A DNA stretch of 64,000 bases from Perca fluviatilis (taxonomy: Eukaryota > Chordata > Actinopteri > Perciformes > Percidae): positions 21,751,937 to 21,815,936 of the forward strand of contig NC_053118.1 in NCBI RefSeq assembly GCF_010015445.1, read 5' to 3'. The number at the start of each line of letters is the position of its first letter. Position 1 is the first letter of the stretch. Positions 12,533 to 50,094 of this stretch are shown here, in pieces. Made by a program: the position numbers and the translations under genes. The notes under the pieces are model-generated. The model saw nothing but the letters and a program-made list of their open reading frames with translations. It searched no databases and had not been told where the DNA came from.

Positions 12533-12542
12533 GTCACGTGAC
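12533..12542. promoter_or_regulatory. CLEAR/E-box palindrome GTCACGTGAC in C1orf43 promoter
   Basis: A perfect 10-bp palindrome with a CACGTG core, 227 bp upstream of the C1orf43 ATG and seven bases beyond the LINE target duplication. GTCACGTGAC is the consensus bound by TFEB/MiT factors and is also a USF/MYC-type E-box. Activity is inferred only from the motif and its position. Confidence 0.5.
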
Positions 12543-12768
12543 CACCCCGGAAATCAACAAACCGGGCGGTTAGCGAAATGTAACAACGGAGAGTACTTTA
12601 CCTTCTTTTACTTCCCTGTTGTAGGTCTTTCGTTTAACGTTAGCTTCATGTGTTTTAAAAACGAGCAATTAAATGAAACAGTATGCCTTTCAAATGCCAA
12701 GTGTTGGACGTACTTTCCGTCATTTAGCTTTGTTTAGCTAACGTTTGGTTAAGTTTAACCATTTCAAA

Positions 12769-15151
<2,383 letters not shown>

Positions 15152-15887
15152 AAACTTGTGATGCCCATCCAAAAGAAAGTTCAAAGACAAGTAGTGCTGC
15201 CAGTAATTAAAGTGCCTATGGACAACGGGTCACTGTCGCCAGATAGTTACGAGTGAAATGAAAAACTGCCTTCATGTATTAACACATATTGCCTGGTTTA
15301 CAGTATAATGCATATCAGACTCAGTGCTCTTTACCTAAGTGTAGCTTATGCATATATCCTGTATAAATGCATGTTTGAGTGCTATAATTAGGTAGAAAAG
15401 TGACTATAATAAGTAGGGTTGATTTGACCAAAACAAAACCAGAGTCACATGGCTATGCAATGACATAAGACAATCATATTTATTGCAGTGTAAAGTCCTA
15501 TGCAAACTTGTTAGAATTAACAGACTGTATTTAAACACGCTAATAGTTAAAGTTTGTAGAGAAAACAAGTATTAATGGTGGAAAAACACACTGGTTATGT
15601 CACTTATGTTTACATGTATGTATGTCTTTTTTTAAGCCTTAAATGTTTGTCTTACAGAAGCCATACTTGATTTAATGAATTTTGATGATTAAGTGCTTTT
15701 TTGATTTAATCGTTCTCTCAGTGCAATGTAACAGTAACAGTATTCCAGTGCATTAATGCATTCTGAATGTTGCATCAGGGGAAGTCTCTTTCTGGACTTT
15801 AGTAGTCAGGGTTCCCAGTGAAGCATGTGATGTCCATGCTTGAATCATTTTATTTTCTTTGGTGCTTATTGTACAAGTATCCATCCA

Positions 15888-15893
15888 AATAAA
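15888..15893 (+). terminator. C1orf43 polyadenylation signal AATAAA
   Basis: The canonical hexamer lies 737 nt after the stop codon and is followed by a TGT-containing GT-rich stretch within 30 nt. It is the only canonical hexamer noted just before the tuft1 side begins. Confidence 0.7.
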
Positions 15894-16013
15894 ACTGTGA
15901 CGTACTGTCAAAATGTTTCACAATGTTCTGATTTCTAGTGTGCATATGGTCCAGCAGAGGGCACTCCCTCCACAGTAATAATCTAGTAAGAAGTCAATTT
16001 CTTTTTTTAGTTA

Positions 16014-16098
16014 TTTATTTTGAGAACCACAATTACATATAATAGATTAGAATGTAATTCATAAAAAACTATTACACAATTGGTCTTTAGGTTTTATT
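16014..16098 (-). terminator. tuft1 polyadenylation signals (two candidates)
   Basis: TTTATT on the plus strand at 16014-16019 and 16093-16098 reads AATAAA on the minus strand, about 0.95-1.0 kb past the tuft1 stop. The nearer site to C1orf43 leaves only about 120 bp between the two opposing signals. Confidence 0.5.
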
Positions 16099-17038
16099 TA
16101 ATATAAATAAATACAAAGGAGAAAGTTGTTAGGTAGAAATTTAAACATCAAATCACAAACATCAAATCCCATTAATATGTACAAAACAAGGTGACTGTTT
16201 ACACTGACAGGAAACTGAAATGGTTTACAGGAAATATGTAGAATAATGACACTTCTATGAAGCAGTAATGTGAAATATCTTCATCCAACACAGACATCAT
16301 TTTTCTTTCTGCTGTCTCAGTTTCAGTTTCATGAAGTGCCATATTGTTGTTTGGGGCTTAAAAAACATTTCACAGGGTGTTGACCTTATATAAACTATAT
16401 CAATATTTACAGATTTAAAGCATACCATTCACTCAGAAAAGTGAACGGAGTCATGGATGAGTACACGGACAAAGGATGATCATCTGGTTAATGATTTTTA
16501 CATGTAACCTTTAGCTTAGTTAGCTGTGTTTGCTACATTACTGTATGTGGACTGCCATCCTGCACTTTTCTCAACGGTTCTGTTTTGAACGACAACGCCA
16601 AACCGTCATAAACTCAAAGGTTAAAATAACAATCAAAACAGGGCAGCACAAGGAAACACTTGCATACAGTACGCAGTATTACACGTAAAACTTCAAATGC
16701 ACATCAGCGGAATCAGTATGCCTACTGTAAGTCTACATTCATGCATCTACATTAGAGCTGACATACACACTCATTCATTAAGCAAAGACACACTGCAAGC
16801 CCTGATGTGTGTGTGTGTGTGCCGCCAAACATCACACCGTATCCTTCAAGAGTGTTTGTGGTTTATGTGGAAGTGTTGATATAGTTACAGTCCAGGAAGC
16901 TCAACTCTGACATCCCAACTATTAATGCGATCAGATGTGGACGTAGAGATGCGGTTTGGTTTCAGTCTGCGTTGAAAATATGTGGTGGTTCTGAGCCCTC
17001 CTCGACAACTGCCGTGTCTTTCTTCTGCCGGGGTGTCT

Positions 17039-29049
<12,011 letters not shown>

Positions 29050-29350
29050 CTTTGATATAAATAAATACTCCTCACACAAGCATAAATAAATAAATTAAAG
29101 TAAATTATATAAAGTTCCCTCCGTTAGAAGAACTTCCCGTTAGCTGCTCGTCCACAGTAGCTGCTACTGTTATCAGTCTTCAGACCGGTGCGCTCTTGTG
29201 TCTGTTCCCTCCCTCTCAGGAACAATGTGATAACTTTCCCATCACGTCACTGTGGGAGTGAGCGACAAAAACCCAACCCGCCCACACTCCGACCGAAACA
29301 GCCAAATAGGGAAACAGGGTCAGGTAGTATCTGAGAGGGGAGGGTCAGAG
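29050..29350 (-). promoter_or_regulatory. tuft1: Presumed tuft1 5' UTR and core promoter region
   Basis: Immediately upstream (in minus sense) of the tuft1 start codon at 29049-29047. The sequence is GC-richer than its surroundings between about 29140 and 29340. No TATA box is obvious. The call rests on position only. Confidence 0.35.
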
Positions 29351-31928
29351 GGCTGGGGGAGTCTTTTACTGTCTATGGTGGAGTTATGCTTCTGATCAAT
29401 GCTTTACATCATGATGATCACATAGAGTGTCTTAGGCCTATGATAGAGCTGATAGGTGAAATACTTACTAATATACTTTCTAAGTTGACTATAGCTGGAC
29501 TATAGATGGTCAACTACTGCTAAATGCTGGGCACAGCACTGATCAGTTTACCAGACTGAATTATTAATTCATGAGGTTTAACCCCTGACTGAACCTGTTT
29601 AAGTGTCTGTCTCCTATTAGCTTACAATGCAATGGAATACAAGGTATTACATTCAGTGATTTAAGACACGTTTAAAGATGTTTTATAGAGACAACTTATT
29701 TCTAATTCACTTTCCTTCCCAACAGAACTTACATATAGTTACAAATGTATATAGCCAATATTTATAAAAAAAAATTAAATAAATAAATATTTATACTTTA
29801 AACCCCTGCTCACCATTTCCTAAAAAATATGCCTATTAATATGTTTGTTTGTGTGTGTGTGTGTTTCTTTTATTAATTCCCATACCGTATATTTGCAGAG
29901 ACATTGCTTTAGATAAGTCACATATACTACAGTGAACATCATGCTACTGTTTTGTCTTAATATGTTTCCTTGTGTAGTTAGTGCAGCACAGGCTTTTCAC
30001 TTCAGTCTGTACTTGTAAATATATAACCACAAAAAAGACAATGCAACTTTAACAAAAAATAATGTTGACTTTCTCACTGTGACCTAAAGTTAAGTCAAGT
30101 CAATCTGTACAGCATAGGACACACGTTTTTTTTTTATACCATAGGAAAATGTATGGAAACCAGTTGAGACACATTCAGAAAAATAAAACTCTGTAGTGTG
30201 CTTGCCAAGTTGTCAACAGCAATGGAATATATCTACAGTATGAAGACTAATGCAAAATGAATCAGGGATATGGACGTTTTTTGTCTATTAATGTCAAGTG
30301 TTTATACAACATTAATGTTAAACATGAACAGCATATTTTCTAAAGTTGACTGAGGTCACACATAAGCGACAAGCTGACAAAGCACAAATAACAGAACGAG
30401 TTTCCCTGCTGGCGTTCAGCTGATTCCAGCAGCAGCTGATCCAGGACGGCACAGACCTCAAATTGGATAAAGACTTTAATGGCATTAATGACTGTTGAGG
30501 AGCAAACAACAGCTCGCGGTGGCATACCGGGGATGAGGCTAAATGAATTTGAACCAGGAATCCAGAAACAACTCACACTACAAATAACATTAACATTTCA
30601 CAAATGAATACATTTTGCTATATTCATTAATAAAAACAATATCAAAAAGTGCATGTTAATAAGTAAATGTTTCCAGGTAACTCTTGCCTGCATTAGATAA
30701 CTTGCCAAGAATGTAGTTAACTTTAATGTGAGAGTGGTTGTTGTTTTTAATGGTTGATTTAGTATTTGGAATGAGATTATTCCCCCACAGGCAACAAACA
30801 CACCTCAACCTTACTACTACAGCATGTCATCATGTGTCCCAGCTACTAAGCAATAATATGAGTCATAATTATGTGTTTACATCACACAGTCGACCACTCT
30901 CAGACAGACTGATCCACAGATCAGACAGTTATGTGTTTACATTACTGTACGTCCAAGTCTGAGACTGCAGCGTGAGTCAGAATCCTGTGCTAACACAACC
31001 GTTTGGTACAGAGGCACAGTTTGAGTTCTAATGTCTTGTTGAAAAATTAGTTGTTCCTAATCTGAATGAGCCATCTACAGCACTCTGCTGAAGCATGCAG
31101 TAAAAAATGGCCAGGGTGCACTGCAGGTTTCAGAATAATCAAAATAGTGTATAGGAAACATTTTGTTGTGGTTGAATACAGCAATGGCTTGTAGAACACC
31201 ACAAGAAGACTATTTCACCACCACCCACAGGAGCAGATCTGATCTCATTGTACAAAAATTGCACTGCATGTTGTTCTTGCATGTTGTTCTTCTTATACTG
31301 ACGATGACAATGACCAATTTAATCTTTAGTTTTATGTATTCATCATTTTAAAAACGGCATGTTTTATATTACATTTTGTTTTATTTCTCGAGTTTCACAC
31401 ATTGTTCTTGTCAATAAAAAGAAATCAAATGTCTTTTATGTCACTTCAATGGAGAAAAGACACTTGATTGTGCCAGTTGTTGAATGTGCCCTTATATTGT
31501 AAATGGAAAATACATTCTGCTAATCTCCTATTAGTAGAGCCTCATAATTAAAGAATAGTGTGGTCAGTCAAGTTTTGTTGTTGTTTGTGGGAACAAATAA
31601 AAGCTGAATTAAATATTACTTTAAATAAATGAAATTATAATAACAACAATGTTTCCATTGCTTTTTGTATGAATGAGACCATTAGATCAAATCAGATGAC
31701 CAATGACTAATAAACAGGAAGAGACAGAAAAAGCTCATGTTTTGGTTAAGTGTGAATAAGATGTGGTCAAGGGTTAAAAGTGCACTACAGGATGACACAG
31801 AGTCAGTGTGTGGTGATACAACGATGCTGCTTTCTCAAAAACAGTGATGATGACACTGTAACTGTAGTCATATACTCTAGTTTAGCAAAGTGAACCTCAT
31901 AGGGAACGGTCATCTTTATAATTATCAT

Positions 31929-32266
31929 CAGGGCCCTACAGTACCATTGAAGACACTGAGGTCATGTTCTCTGTATTTATTTTGTTTCAATTTTCTTAAT
32001 TACCCACCCAACTATACTGAGGTCATGACAACACAATTCCTGGCAGAATGGACCATTTTAAAATTCATATAGGGGAATAAAACGGTGACACTGTATTTTA
32101 CAGGTCGTAATGTCCTTATATTTTCTAAACTTTCCTGGAATGAGTAGCAGTAAATTGGCACAAAATATGATTTCATAATTAGATGTAATATTACAAATAT
32201 TCAAACATTTTAGAGACCTTTTTTTTGTGTTGTCATGACCTCAGTATTTCTAAAATCCTGGCCCTG
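31929..32266. mobile_element. Possible MITE with GGGCC-type inverted ends
   Basis: The left edge CAGGGCCC and right edge GGCCCTG are inverted. Inside, an exact 22-bp inverted repeat lies at 32015-32036 and 32225-32246, and its core ACTGAGGTCATG also appears directly at about 31953. No target duplication was found, so transposon identity is a guess. Confidence 0.35.
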
Positions 32267-35200
32267 ACTATCTGTTGAACACGATAGCTATGTACAGCAC
32301 TGACCACTCCTTATCTTTTTATTTGATTTTTATTTGTTATCTTTTTGAATGTTAATGCAGAACAATTACGCCATTTGTCATTGTTTTTGACCAACTGCAT
32401 CCGAGCCTGGAAGACTTGTATTCCCACATGGGGAACACCTGGAGGCAGATGGAAATAAGTGTATGTTAGGGCTGCGTTCTGTCTCAGCAACCATACAGTA
32501 TGGAATAGCAAACACAACAAGATTTCAAAACATAACACACCCAGCTCTTGGCAAATCAGCTCTCTGGTTAAAACGTGTGACTGAAAGCTGAAATAATATT
32601 GAAACCCAATCCCACCCAGGAAAAGTATGTTTACTCATAACTTATAGTCTAGCAAAACAGGTACTGTACACAACTTGTTGGCACTGTACAGGTTTGGTCA
32701 CAATGGATGGTAGGTGTAGCACTGGTATCATGGACACTGCATCTGGTTCTACAGCAAATATTGAAGGCGTGATCACTTCATGCCATAGTATTTGTTCCAA
32801 GTAAATCATTTAAAGTTCAATTCCCGGCAACCAGGAGAGAAAAAAGGGCTTTTCAGGTCTTTTGTAGATCAACAATAGCACAACAGGAGGTACAGTAAGT
32901 CTGTCAAAATCAGCAAGAGACCCGTACACTTCTGACGCCACTGTGGTGTCTCAAAATATTCAAACACAATCTTTTTATGTGTGCCAAATAGGATGTAAAT
33001 TCATAAATAACCAGAGGAGTTGGTGAAGTCTCCCTCCAGGGTCCTGACTTTCATCTCTCTTTCAAATGTAGGAAAAATGCCTGAAGTCATAAAAAGGTTT
33101 TTCCATGAAGAATAAAGGCGTGGATTTATTTCTGTTACCATAAACAGATTTTTTTGAAAAGAGATGAGTTGGATCAGCAGTTACTTTCTAAATAGCTTGT
33201 AGTTCTGTCGAAGTTTCCTTCAACCTGTTTTCACACATTCCTGAAGTGTCTCACCCTGAGGTGCTCCTGGCAGCAACACACCATCCATCACTACCTACGG
33301 TACCAACCACAAGAGGCAGGCCTCTGCTGCTTGTAGCGGCATGCATCTCACACCGCAATCCTGATTTCATCATTCAACCTTCAACAAACAAACATTATTC
33401 ATTTGTCTGAAATCTATCATGATAGGGTGTGGCAGGTGGGCTGATTACTACTTCCCACCCCTCTAAGGTCAGTGAAGAAGGAGGCTGATATATTTCTGCA
33501 TTTATGATGGTATGTAGAAATGGAGGCCCAAATTATTCGGTGTGTGGGTGTGAACAGAATGATGGTTTAAATCTGTGAATATGTCCACAATTGGAAACGC
33601 AGGCCTCTGCTATACCAACTCAGTCGATTTCTGCCCCGCACAATGCTTATTACAGTTGAATCAAAATCCAGATTTCATGCTGTAAAACATTACACTATAG
33701 AGCAAATTAACAGTCAAAAAACAGCATTACGATTACAGTGTTGTGTGGCTTCACTTTCAAACACTTGTTGCTTTAATTAACACACTTAATGTTAGATTTA
33801 GTTGAGTTTTTTTAGCAGGTAGGTCTGTGTTATGCATAGTGATTTACAGTTGTATGTGTTATTGTACATGTGGTTAGTTGACAGCTGTGCTACAGGGAAA
33901 GCTAAAGTCTAGAAGGTAAAGTAGAAGCCTGAACTATTTATCCAGGTTTGTGTGAACACAATAATCACATGAATGTGTGAGTGTGTCCACACACGGAAAT
34001 GTGGCCCTCTTGTATCAACAGCCGAGTTGATTTCTGCCCTGCACGGTGCTTATCTCAGATGAACAAAAACAATTTTGCAACAAGAGATGAGAGGTCAAAC
34101 CAACAACACTGGCACTCAGTTGTGGCTGCAGCATGTTCAGGGAATGACGGGGCCTAGCCCGTACAGCTACAAGAGAGATGGATTTATCAGATGCTGTACA
34201 GTATTTCCACTCCACACAGGAAGGAAGGCTTGTGCAGATTAGATGTTTTACTGTCCCAACAAATTTAATCTATACATCTGAGGAAATAAGGGATACATCT
34301 AAATCTAAAACCCTTTTCATAGCCGGACATTTGGACATAGCAGCACAGGCATGATTAGTAACATTAATAATGGCACCATTCCATTTAAGTGCTCTCAGTA
34401 GTAGTAATTACATTGTTTTATTTATTTATTAATGTTATTAGTTACACCTGTGTTTTTCTTGCCACAACATGTTAAAATAGCTGCTTGGCTACAGCAATTT
34501 GTCTGTTCAAAACCAGTGTTTGAGATGTGAAAAGACAAAGCTGTAATCAGACTGTGAATGTGAGGTAAGCAGGATACAGGACCTGACATCGATACGCTTA
34601 GCGAGCTCCAGCAGGTGTTATTAAATAACTCATTCAGCAACACACTTCTGTTGAACAATAAGTAACAAACCTCAAATTCCAGAGAAGCACTGCCCTGCAG
34701 CCGAAACACAAACATGATCCATCTCCCTTATCTTGTGACGTGCTCCTTTAAACATTGGACCATGCGCTATCAAATGTGATTCTGTTAAAGTCCTTATCAT
34801 AATTCTAAGTTAGCTTGTAATTTTTAGTCTATTACACATATTGTTCATACTTGTTGCACATTGTATATTGTTCACATTTTACATTTCACACTTTTATTTA
34901 GAATAGAGCTGCTAAAGGCTAGTGTGTATGAGTCTTTCCTCATAAATTACATGGTATTAAACCTTTTCTGGGGCCACAACACTGACATACCACCAATTTG
35001 GAAATGACTTGCATTCTGAAGTACATTTTACCAAAGTAGAATTGGTGTGTTATTGCGCATTCCCTTTTTTTTCTGGGTAAAAGATGTGTTGACTTCCTCC
35101 AGCAGTATACTTTTCCAATGAAGCCAAATGACTTTCAAAGAAATTCTCTGGTATGGTGAGCTGTTCAGTGTAAGCTTACACTTAAGTGGGCAGAAAGCCA

Positions 35201-36521
35201 GTCATATCTGACTCCAATTGTTAAACATTTACAAAAACTATGAGGAAATGGAACATCCTGAAATGTGCATTCTGTAATTATTACAAGGAAAATAAAAGAT
35301 CAATTTTACTTAAAATTGTTTAACTTTTATTGTTGATAAATGTAGTATATGCAATAGAAAAATTCTCAATCACATGAAGTACAGTCATAGTGCGAATATG
35401 TTCTCCAGTCAACAATTACAGTAATGTATAAACCAGCATCTTTTAGTTCAACAGCTTTATACTCAACTGTCTAACAAATCACATTAAGTACCAATTTCCA
35501 GTTTCACTGAAAAGAGAGAAACATTGCAGCAAAATGTAGTTTTTATTGCTCCAACTGATTGTTCAAACTGTATACAAAAATCAACTTAAGACACAAAAAG
35601 ATCTACAATACAAACATTTTACAAAAATCATTCTGATAAGAATTTCAATAAAAAAATTATTTTTTAACAATTTTAAGGCATTGTAATGAAATGATAAGAA
35701 TACATTTAAGTGACTTACTATAAGGGAATGCATAGAAATTGTGCAGCTTCTACAAAAACACATGTAAAGTTTTTATTGGACAGAAAGACATTTTGGCCAT
35801 TAAGTGGAAAACCACTAGTGTATACAGTATGCCAATGTGTGATATTCTGACAGTTCTAAACCATAAAAAGTGTGTTGCGCCTCTACCAGGAAACTGCTTC
35901 AGATACAGTGAATAAAGACAAAACTAATCTAAACCTTCACACCAACATGAGGTTACAATCAAATATTTAATATTGTATCCCTGTACAAGAGAATCCATTT
36001 CAGATGCAAGTAGTGTCATATTTTATAATTCTGAATTCCTAGAATGTGTACTGTGTGACATTAAAAACTGGACGGTGGAATAAACACAGAAGTGACATAT
36101 ATTTATATTCCAAAAACACGTGAAAATATATTTTTTTATGTAAACAAATTTCAGATTTCATTCAATACGAATAATTTGTGGTAGGTAAACCATTTGGTTA
36201 GGAAAATCTTTCAGAAAACCAGCATGAGAGTTATAGTGTTATAATGCATATAGTTACTTTGTGGCAATCATGAATGCACTCAACGTCAGTATTTGGTCCA
36301 TGTTTGTCAGTAGTTCTACTCAATATTTGTGCATGCTGGGGTACAGAATTTAGGAGTTCAGTCAGTTGATGGCTGTGCTACAGAGAAAACTGAAGTCAAC
36401 CAAGGTAAACGGTCTACTATAAGCGATGAGAGGATATCTGATTTTTCAGTCAAAGCCAGACTTGGTACCGTTAAGTGCTCGACCCAGAATCTCAACCCTG
36501 AAATGGTTTGACATACTGAAT

Positions 36522-36527
36522 TTTATT
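36522..36527 (-). terminator. Candidate cgn polyadenylation signal
   Basis: TTTATT on the plus strand (AATAAA on minus), 433 nt past the cgn stop codon. Further AATAAA hexamers occur downstream, so this is one of several options. Confidence 0.4.
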
Positions 36528-36959
36528 TAAGAAATGCAAGACATATTTTTTTTGAAATTGTATTTTTCTGTGCTTCTAGTCTCATTTCTCTTCTCACAAT
36601 CCAGATACTGACTTTGTGGGGTAGTTTTTGGGGTAGTTTTTGCATGTTGGAGTACTTCCAACTGTACCTTGGAGTACATCGGTGTACATTGTAGACTGAA
36701 AGAAATACCCTGAAATGCAGAGGATGTTTTGTTTCCTTCCATTCACTCTGGTGAGGAAAATCCTTCCCCTACTAACCTCTATAATATGTAATTTAACTCC
36801 CAGGTCCTTGCACCCCTCCCTCATGGTCTGTGGTATAATACAATTCTATCTTTTGACTTTACTCCTAGTCTACAAAACATCTAACTTACACTTCCCTCCA
36901 TTTTTTCCCTTAACAGTGCTACGTCCCCCCCAACCCAACCCTGTCCATGAAGTGCTATT

Positions 36960-46695
<9,736 letters not shown>

Positions 46696-47089
46696 GCTGG
46701 TAACACAGCAGAAGAAGAAGGAAGATCACACGAAAAACAGAGCTTTTGGCTAGTTTTCTGCATTCAACCAACAGGCTAAATATTTGCTTTGGTCTATTAT
46801 TTTCATACCCCAAATGTTTGCTCTTTATGCATTGTTGTATATTAAATTACACTACAGTACATTTGTTTGGCAGATGCTTTTGTCTGCATTGACATACTTT
46901 TTTTCGCCCTACACATACACACAATTTAAGGTTCAGTGTTTTGCACACTTCAACATGAAAACAATTCTAAGTATAATTAAGAAAGTAATTTCTGCACGGG
47001 TCATTGAGCCCAAAAAAAAAGTTGTTTGTTTGTTTAGGATTTGGCTGAGGTATGTGTACCACAGACTGAAAAGCTCACAATTTTAAAAT

Positions 47090-47433
47090 AAATCGTCCAG
47101 TTTATTGCAGATATATCGGTGTATATACCAGCCTATAAGGAACACAATCTTGCAGTACAGAAATGTCAAACAAGGTTTGAGATCATTTAACAGGGTCACT
47201 GTCACACAGTTTATCCACCAGACAGCACTGACAAGTTTACTTTGTCCACGGAAAATGTCCTGCTTAGTATCTTGGTCACAATTTTTTAAAAATATAAATC
47301 TAGGGGATCAGTACAATTTTATTTTATGTCTTACTATTGGCCGATTTATACTGTTATCAGATTTTTTTGAATTTATAAATATTGATTTCAGTATTGGCCT
47401 AATAAATCCTGTATCGGTTCGGGCTGTACTCAC
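47090..47433. mobile_element. Degenerate hAT-like MITE (GATATCGG type)
   Basis: The right end runs ATATTGATTTCAGTATTGGC to CTGTATCGGTTCGGGCTGTA, phrases that I recall from a common fish MITE. The left part (ATATATCGGTGTATATACC) resembles the other half. Boundaries are approximate and no duplication was seen. Confidence 0.45.
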
Positions 47434-47454
47434 AATGGCAGGTTGAGGTTCGCT

Positions 47455-47583
<129 letters not shown>

Positions 47584-49418
47584 AGACAAACACACAGATA
47601 GAGAGACAGAAATTACAAAACTGTCAATATCTTAGTCTTACACAGGGACTTGTCATACGTTTTGCTAACTCATCAACCCACACAGACAAGGCAATCTCTC
47701 TATATACATGTAGCTTTGAGTTCCCACCAGTATACAGTCATGAACAAAACAAGTCTCAGCCCTGAAAAGTTTTATAGGCAGTAACACATAGTTTCTGGCT
47801 CTTGACTGCTTGTGTGGACTTTGTTCTCAGTGCACTCCATTAGTCATTAACCTGAAAGCACACACCCACATATCACTTTCCCCTTGTAAGGACCAACAAA
47901 TCTGTTCCCAACTTTTGGAAGTTTCCCAGCCAGATACTAAACCTATTTCCCTCTTCAAAACATTGACAGCTTGAATAGAGAGAGGGCAACTAGTAAGGAC
48001 CTTTTCATTCTTTCACACTGTAATTTCTCCACTTCTGTGTTTTTCTTGACTCCCTAATTCTCCCCTTGATAGCCCTTGATGAGTAATTCTGAAACTATTT
48101 CTGGACTATTTCAACTGATCACACCTATGTCAAGGGTTAGTGATAAGTTACAGTCAGCCTTATTCGTCACTGGCAATAAAAGTACTGAACTGAAGATTCC
48201 TGATATTACACTGACAGATTGACCATGCTTTGTGTTAGGTCACATTGTGACATCTCATCCACATGTCTATTACGTACATGGGTATGGTTCATTAAACTCA
48301 CACCAAACCTATTACAACACTCCCTCCCTGACCTCTGCACATTTTCCTTCCTCTCCACAGCTTTCCAAGGTGAGAGACAGAAAGTGGGCTGGGAGAGTGA
48401 AACAGGGAGGGGGAAGTGAGAGAGAAACAGAGAGAAAAAAAAAACACTCCGCTTTTCTTCTCTTATCTGTGCCTTGTGTGATAAAATCCAAAGTCAAGCT
48501 GGTCTGTGCACAACCCTCCCCCCCATACACACAAAGGACTGACTCAAAAAGTAACCATCAAACAGCTAACTCTGACACATGCGCCCATACATATATTGAA
48601 TGCCTACACACACATTTTCATATTTATATACAGATTTTGCAAGCTGTATGATGCAGCACAGACCAAGCAAAGAATGAGATACAGTCAGCAAAGTGAGCCA
48701 AGACGGATGATTATCTTATATGTGCCTGCTGTGAAAGCAAAAAAATAATACGTAAAACAACTTTGGAGCAGGAATAGGTGATGGAAAGTGTCTGGGCTGG
48801 CAGTGAGCTAAGCAACGCGAGAGGTTTGACCTTCGAAGGTATCTGTGTGCTTGTGGTGCGTAAGCATCGTGCGCACACAGACCTGCTCATCAGACAATTC
48901 CATCTAAGTCCATTTTGTTCCCCCACCCTTTGGGAACCACAGAGGAAGCACCGTGTCACAACGTATTTGTGCAGTCGAGCATCAGCCAGTCATCACAGCA
49001 AGGTCAAGCATGTCATGCACGGACAAATGTGCCATATGCGGGCAATGTCCACTGAATTCATATGAATGGCGATCTGTAGAGTCTAAGTGTGCCAAACTGA
49101 CTTACAGATAAGTAAATGTAAGGTAATTACAATTATGTTCTCTTTTACCATCTGTTCATCTGCATCTCTTGATCAGTTTCATGTCTGTATGTCAGTGAGG
49201 AGGAACGCAGTCCCAGCTCCAAGAGGGACAGGGGTGAGGGGGAACCCATCCTATTGTCCAGCTGATGTGGGGCGGAAAATGAGGGCAGCAATTCTGAGAA
49301 TGCCAAAATGATCCCTATGGTATTTCAGTCCCTTTCTTACATTGTTTATGTGATTAGAAGTTGGTTTTAACACTGACATTTCTTGTGAAAATTAACATGT
49401 CTGGCACTGTGTGCCTCT

Positions 49419-49673
49419 GTATCCTTTAGATCTGAAACAATAGTTGATTAATCAATTAGAAATTAAATGATTGTTCTTTAGTTCCAGCTTCTTAATTGTG
49501 CAAATTTGCTGCTTTTTTAATCTTATGTGATCGTAAGAGATTTTTTTCCTCATGTGATAGATGAGATTTTTCATTATGTTCGGGCATTTATTAGATTAAA
49601 CAAATGATCAAGTAAATAATGGGAAGATTTATTGACAATTTCAAAAACTGTAAGTTTCGGCCCTAGTATTCTT
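49419..49673. mobile_element. hAT-type MITE, family A copy 3, with 8-bp target duplication
   Basis: The element 49427-49665 starts TAGATCTGAAACAATAGTTG and ends AAGTTTCGGCCCTA. The flanks GTATCCTT (49419-49426) and GTATTCTT (49666-49673) match at 7 of 8 bases. The interior retains the family phrase TTGCTGCTTTTTTAATCTTATG. Confidence 0.75.
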
Positions 49674-50094
49674 TTACTAAGTTACAGGCACTCAACCTGT
49701 TTTATTAATAGGATGTGTATCCCTACAAGCTTTTTGAGGTTTTCTTGCCTCCTTTCTCTTGACTCTGCCAGTCACGTTACCCTGCAGTTATGCTGACGGG
49801 CTCTCTGCCTTTGGCCTCAAATTGAATTCTGCACAGTTAATTGAATTGGAGCTGCTTCCCTGTTAAGATCTGAGATGGAATGGAAAATACAATTAGGAGA
49901 TTAGAGCGGTGTGGAGAGAAATGAAACAACAGCAATGTGTGGAGTCATGAAAGTGTCAGCATGGTTAATGTGATCAGATCATATCTGGCCTAAAACGGAT
50001 TCAGCTGGAGAGAGCAGCAATGGATCAAGGTTATTTAGGTCTTAACTTTTTTATGTGCTTCTGTGCTTTTAGTATGTAGAATGTATTGACAATT

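Larger units (their letters stand above)
15152..17038. other. Convergent 3' UTRs of C1orf43 (+) and tuft1 (-)
   Basis: No coding exon. The left part is the C1orf43 3' UTR (about 740 nt to its AATAAA). The right part is the tuft1 3' UTR read on the minus strand. A small plus-strand open frame at 16697 is not supported by any similarity. Confidence 0.7.
29351..36959. other. Intergenic region between tuft1 and cgn
   Basis: About 7.6 kb without a convincing exon on either strand. The right end is the cgn 3' UTR. It contains a 22-bp perfect inverted repeat (32015/32225), a diverged duplicated segment (33538-33667 and 33944-34069) and a second shared module (33875 and 36363), listed in the findings. 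Open frames here (for example minus 30318-30576 and plus 36715) have no recognisable homology. Confidence 0.6.
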
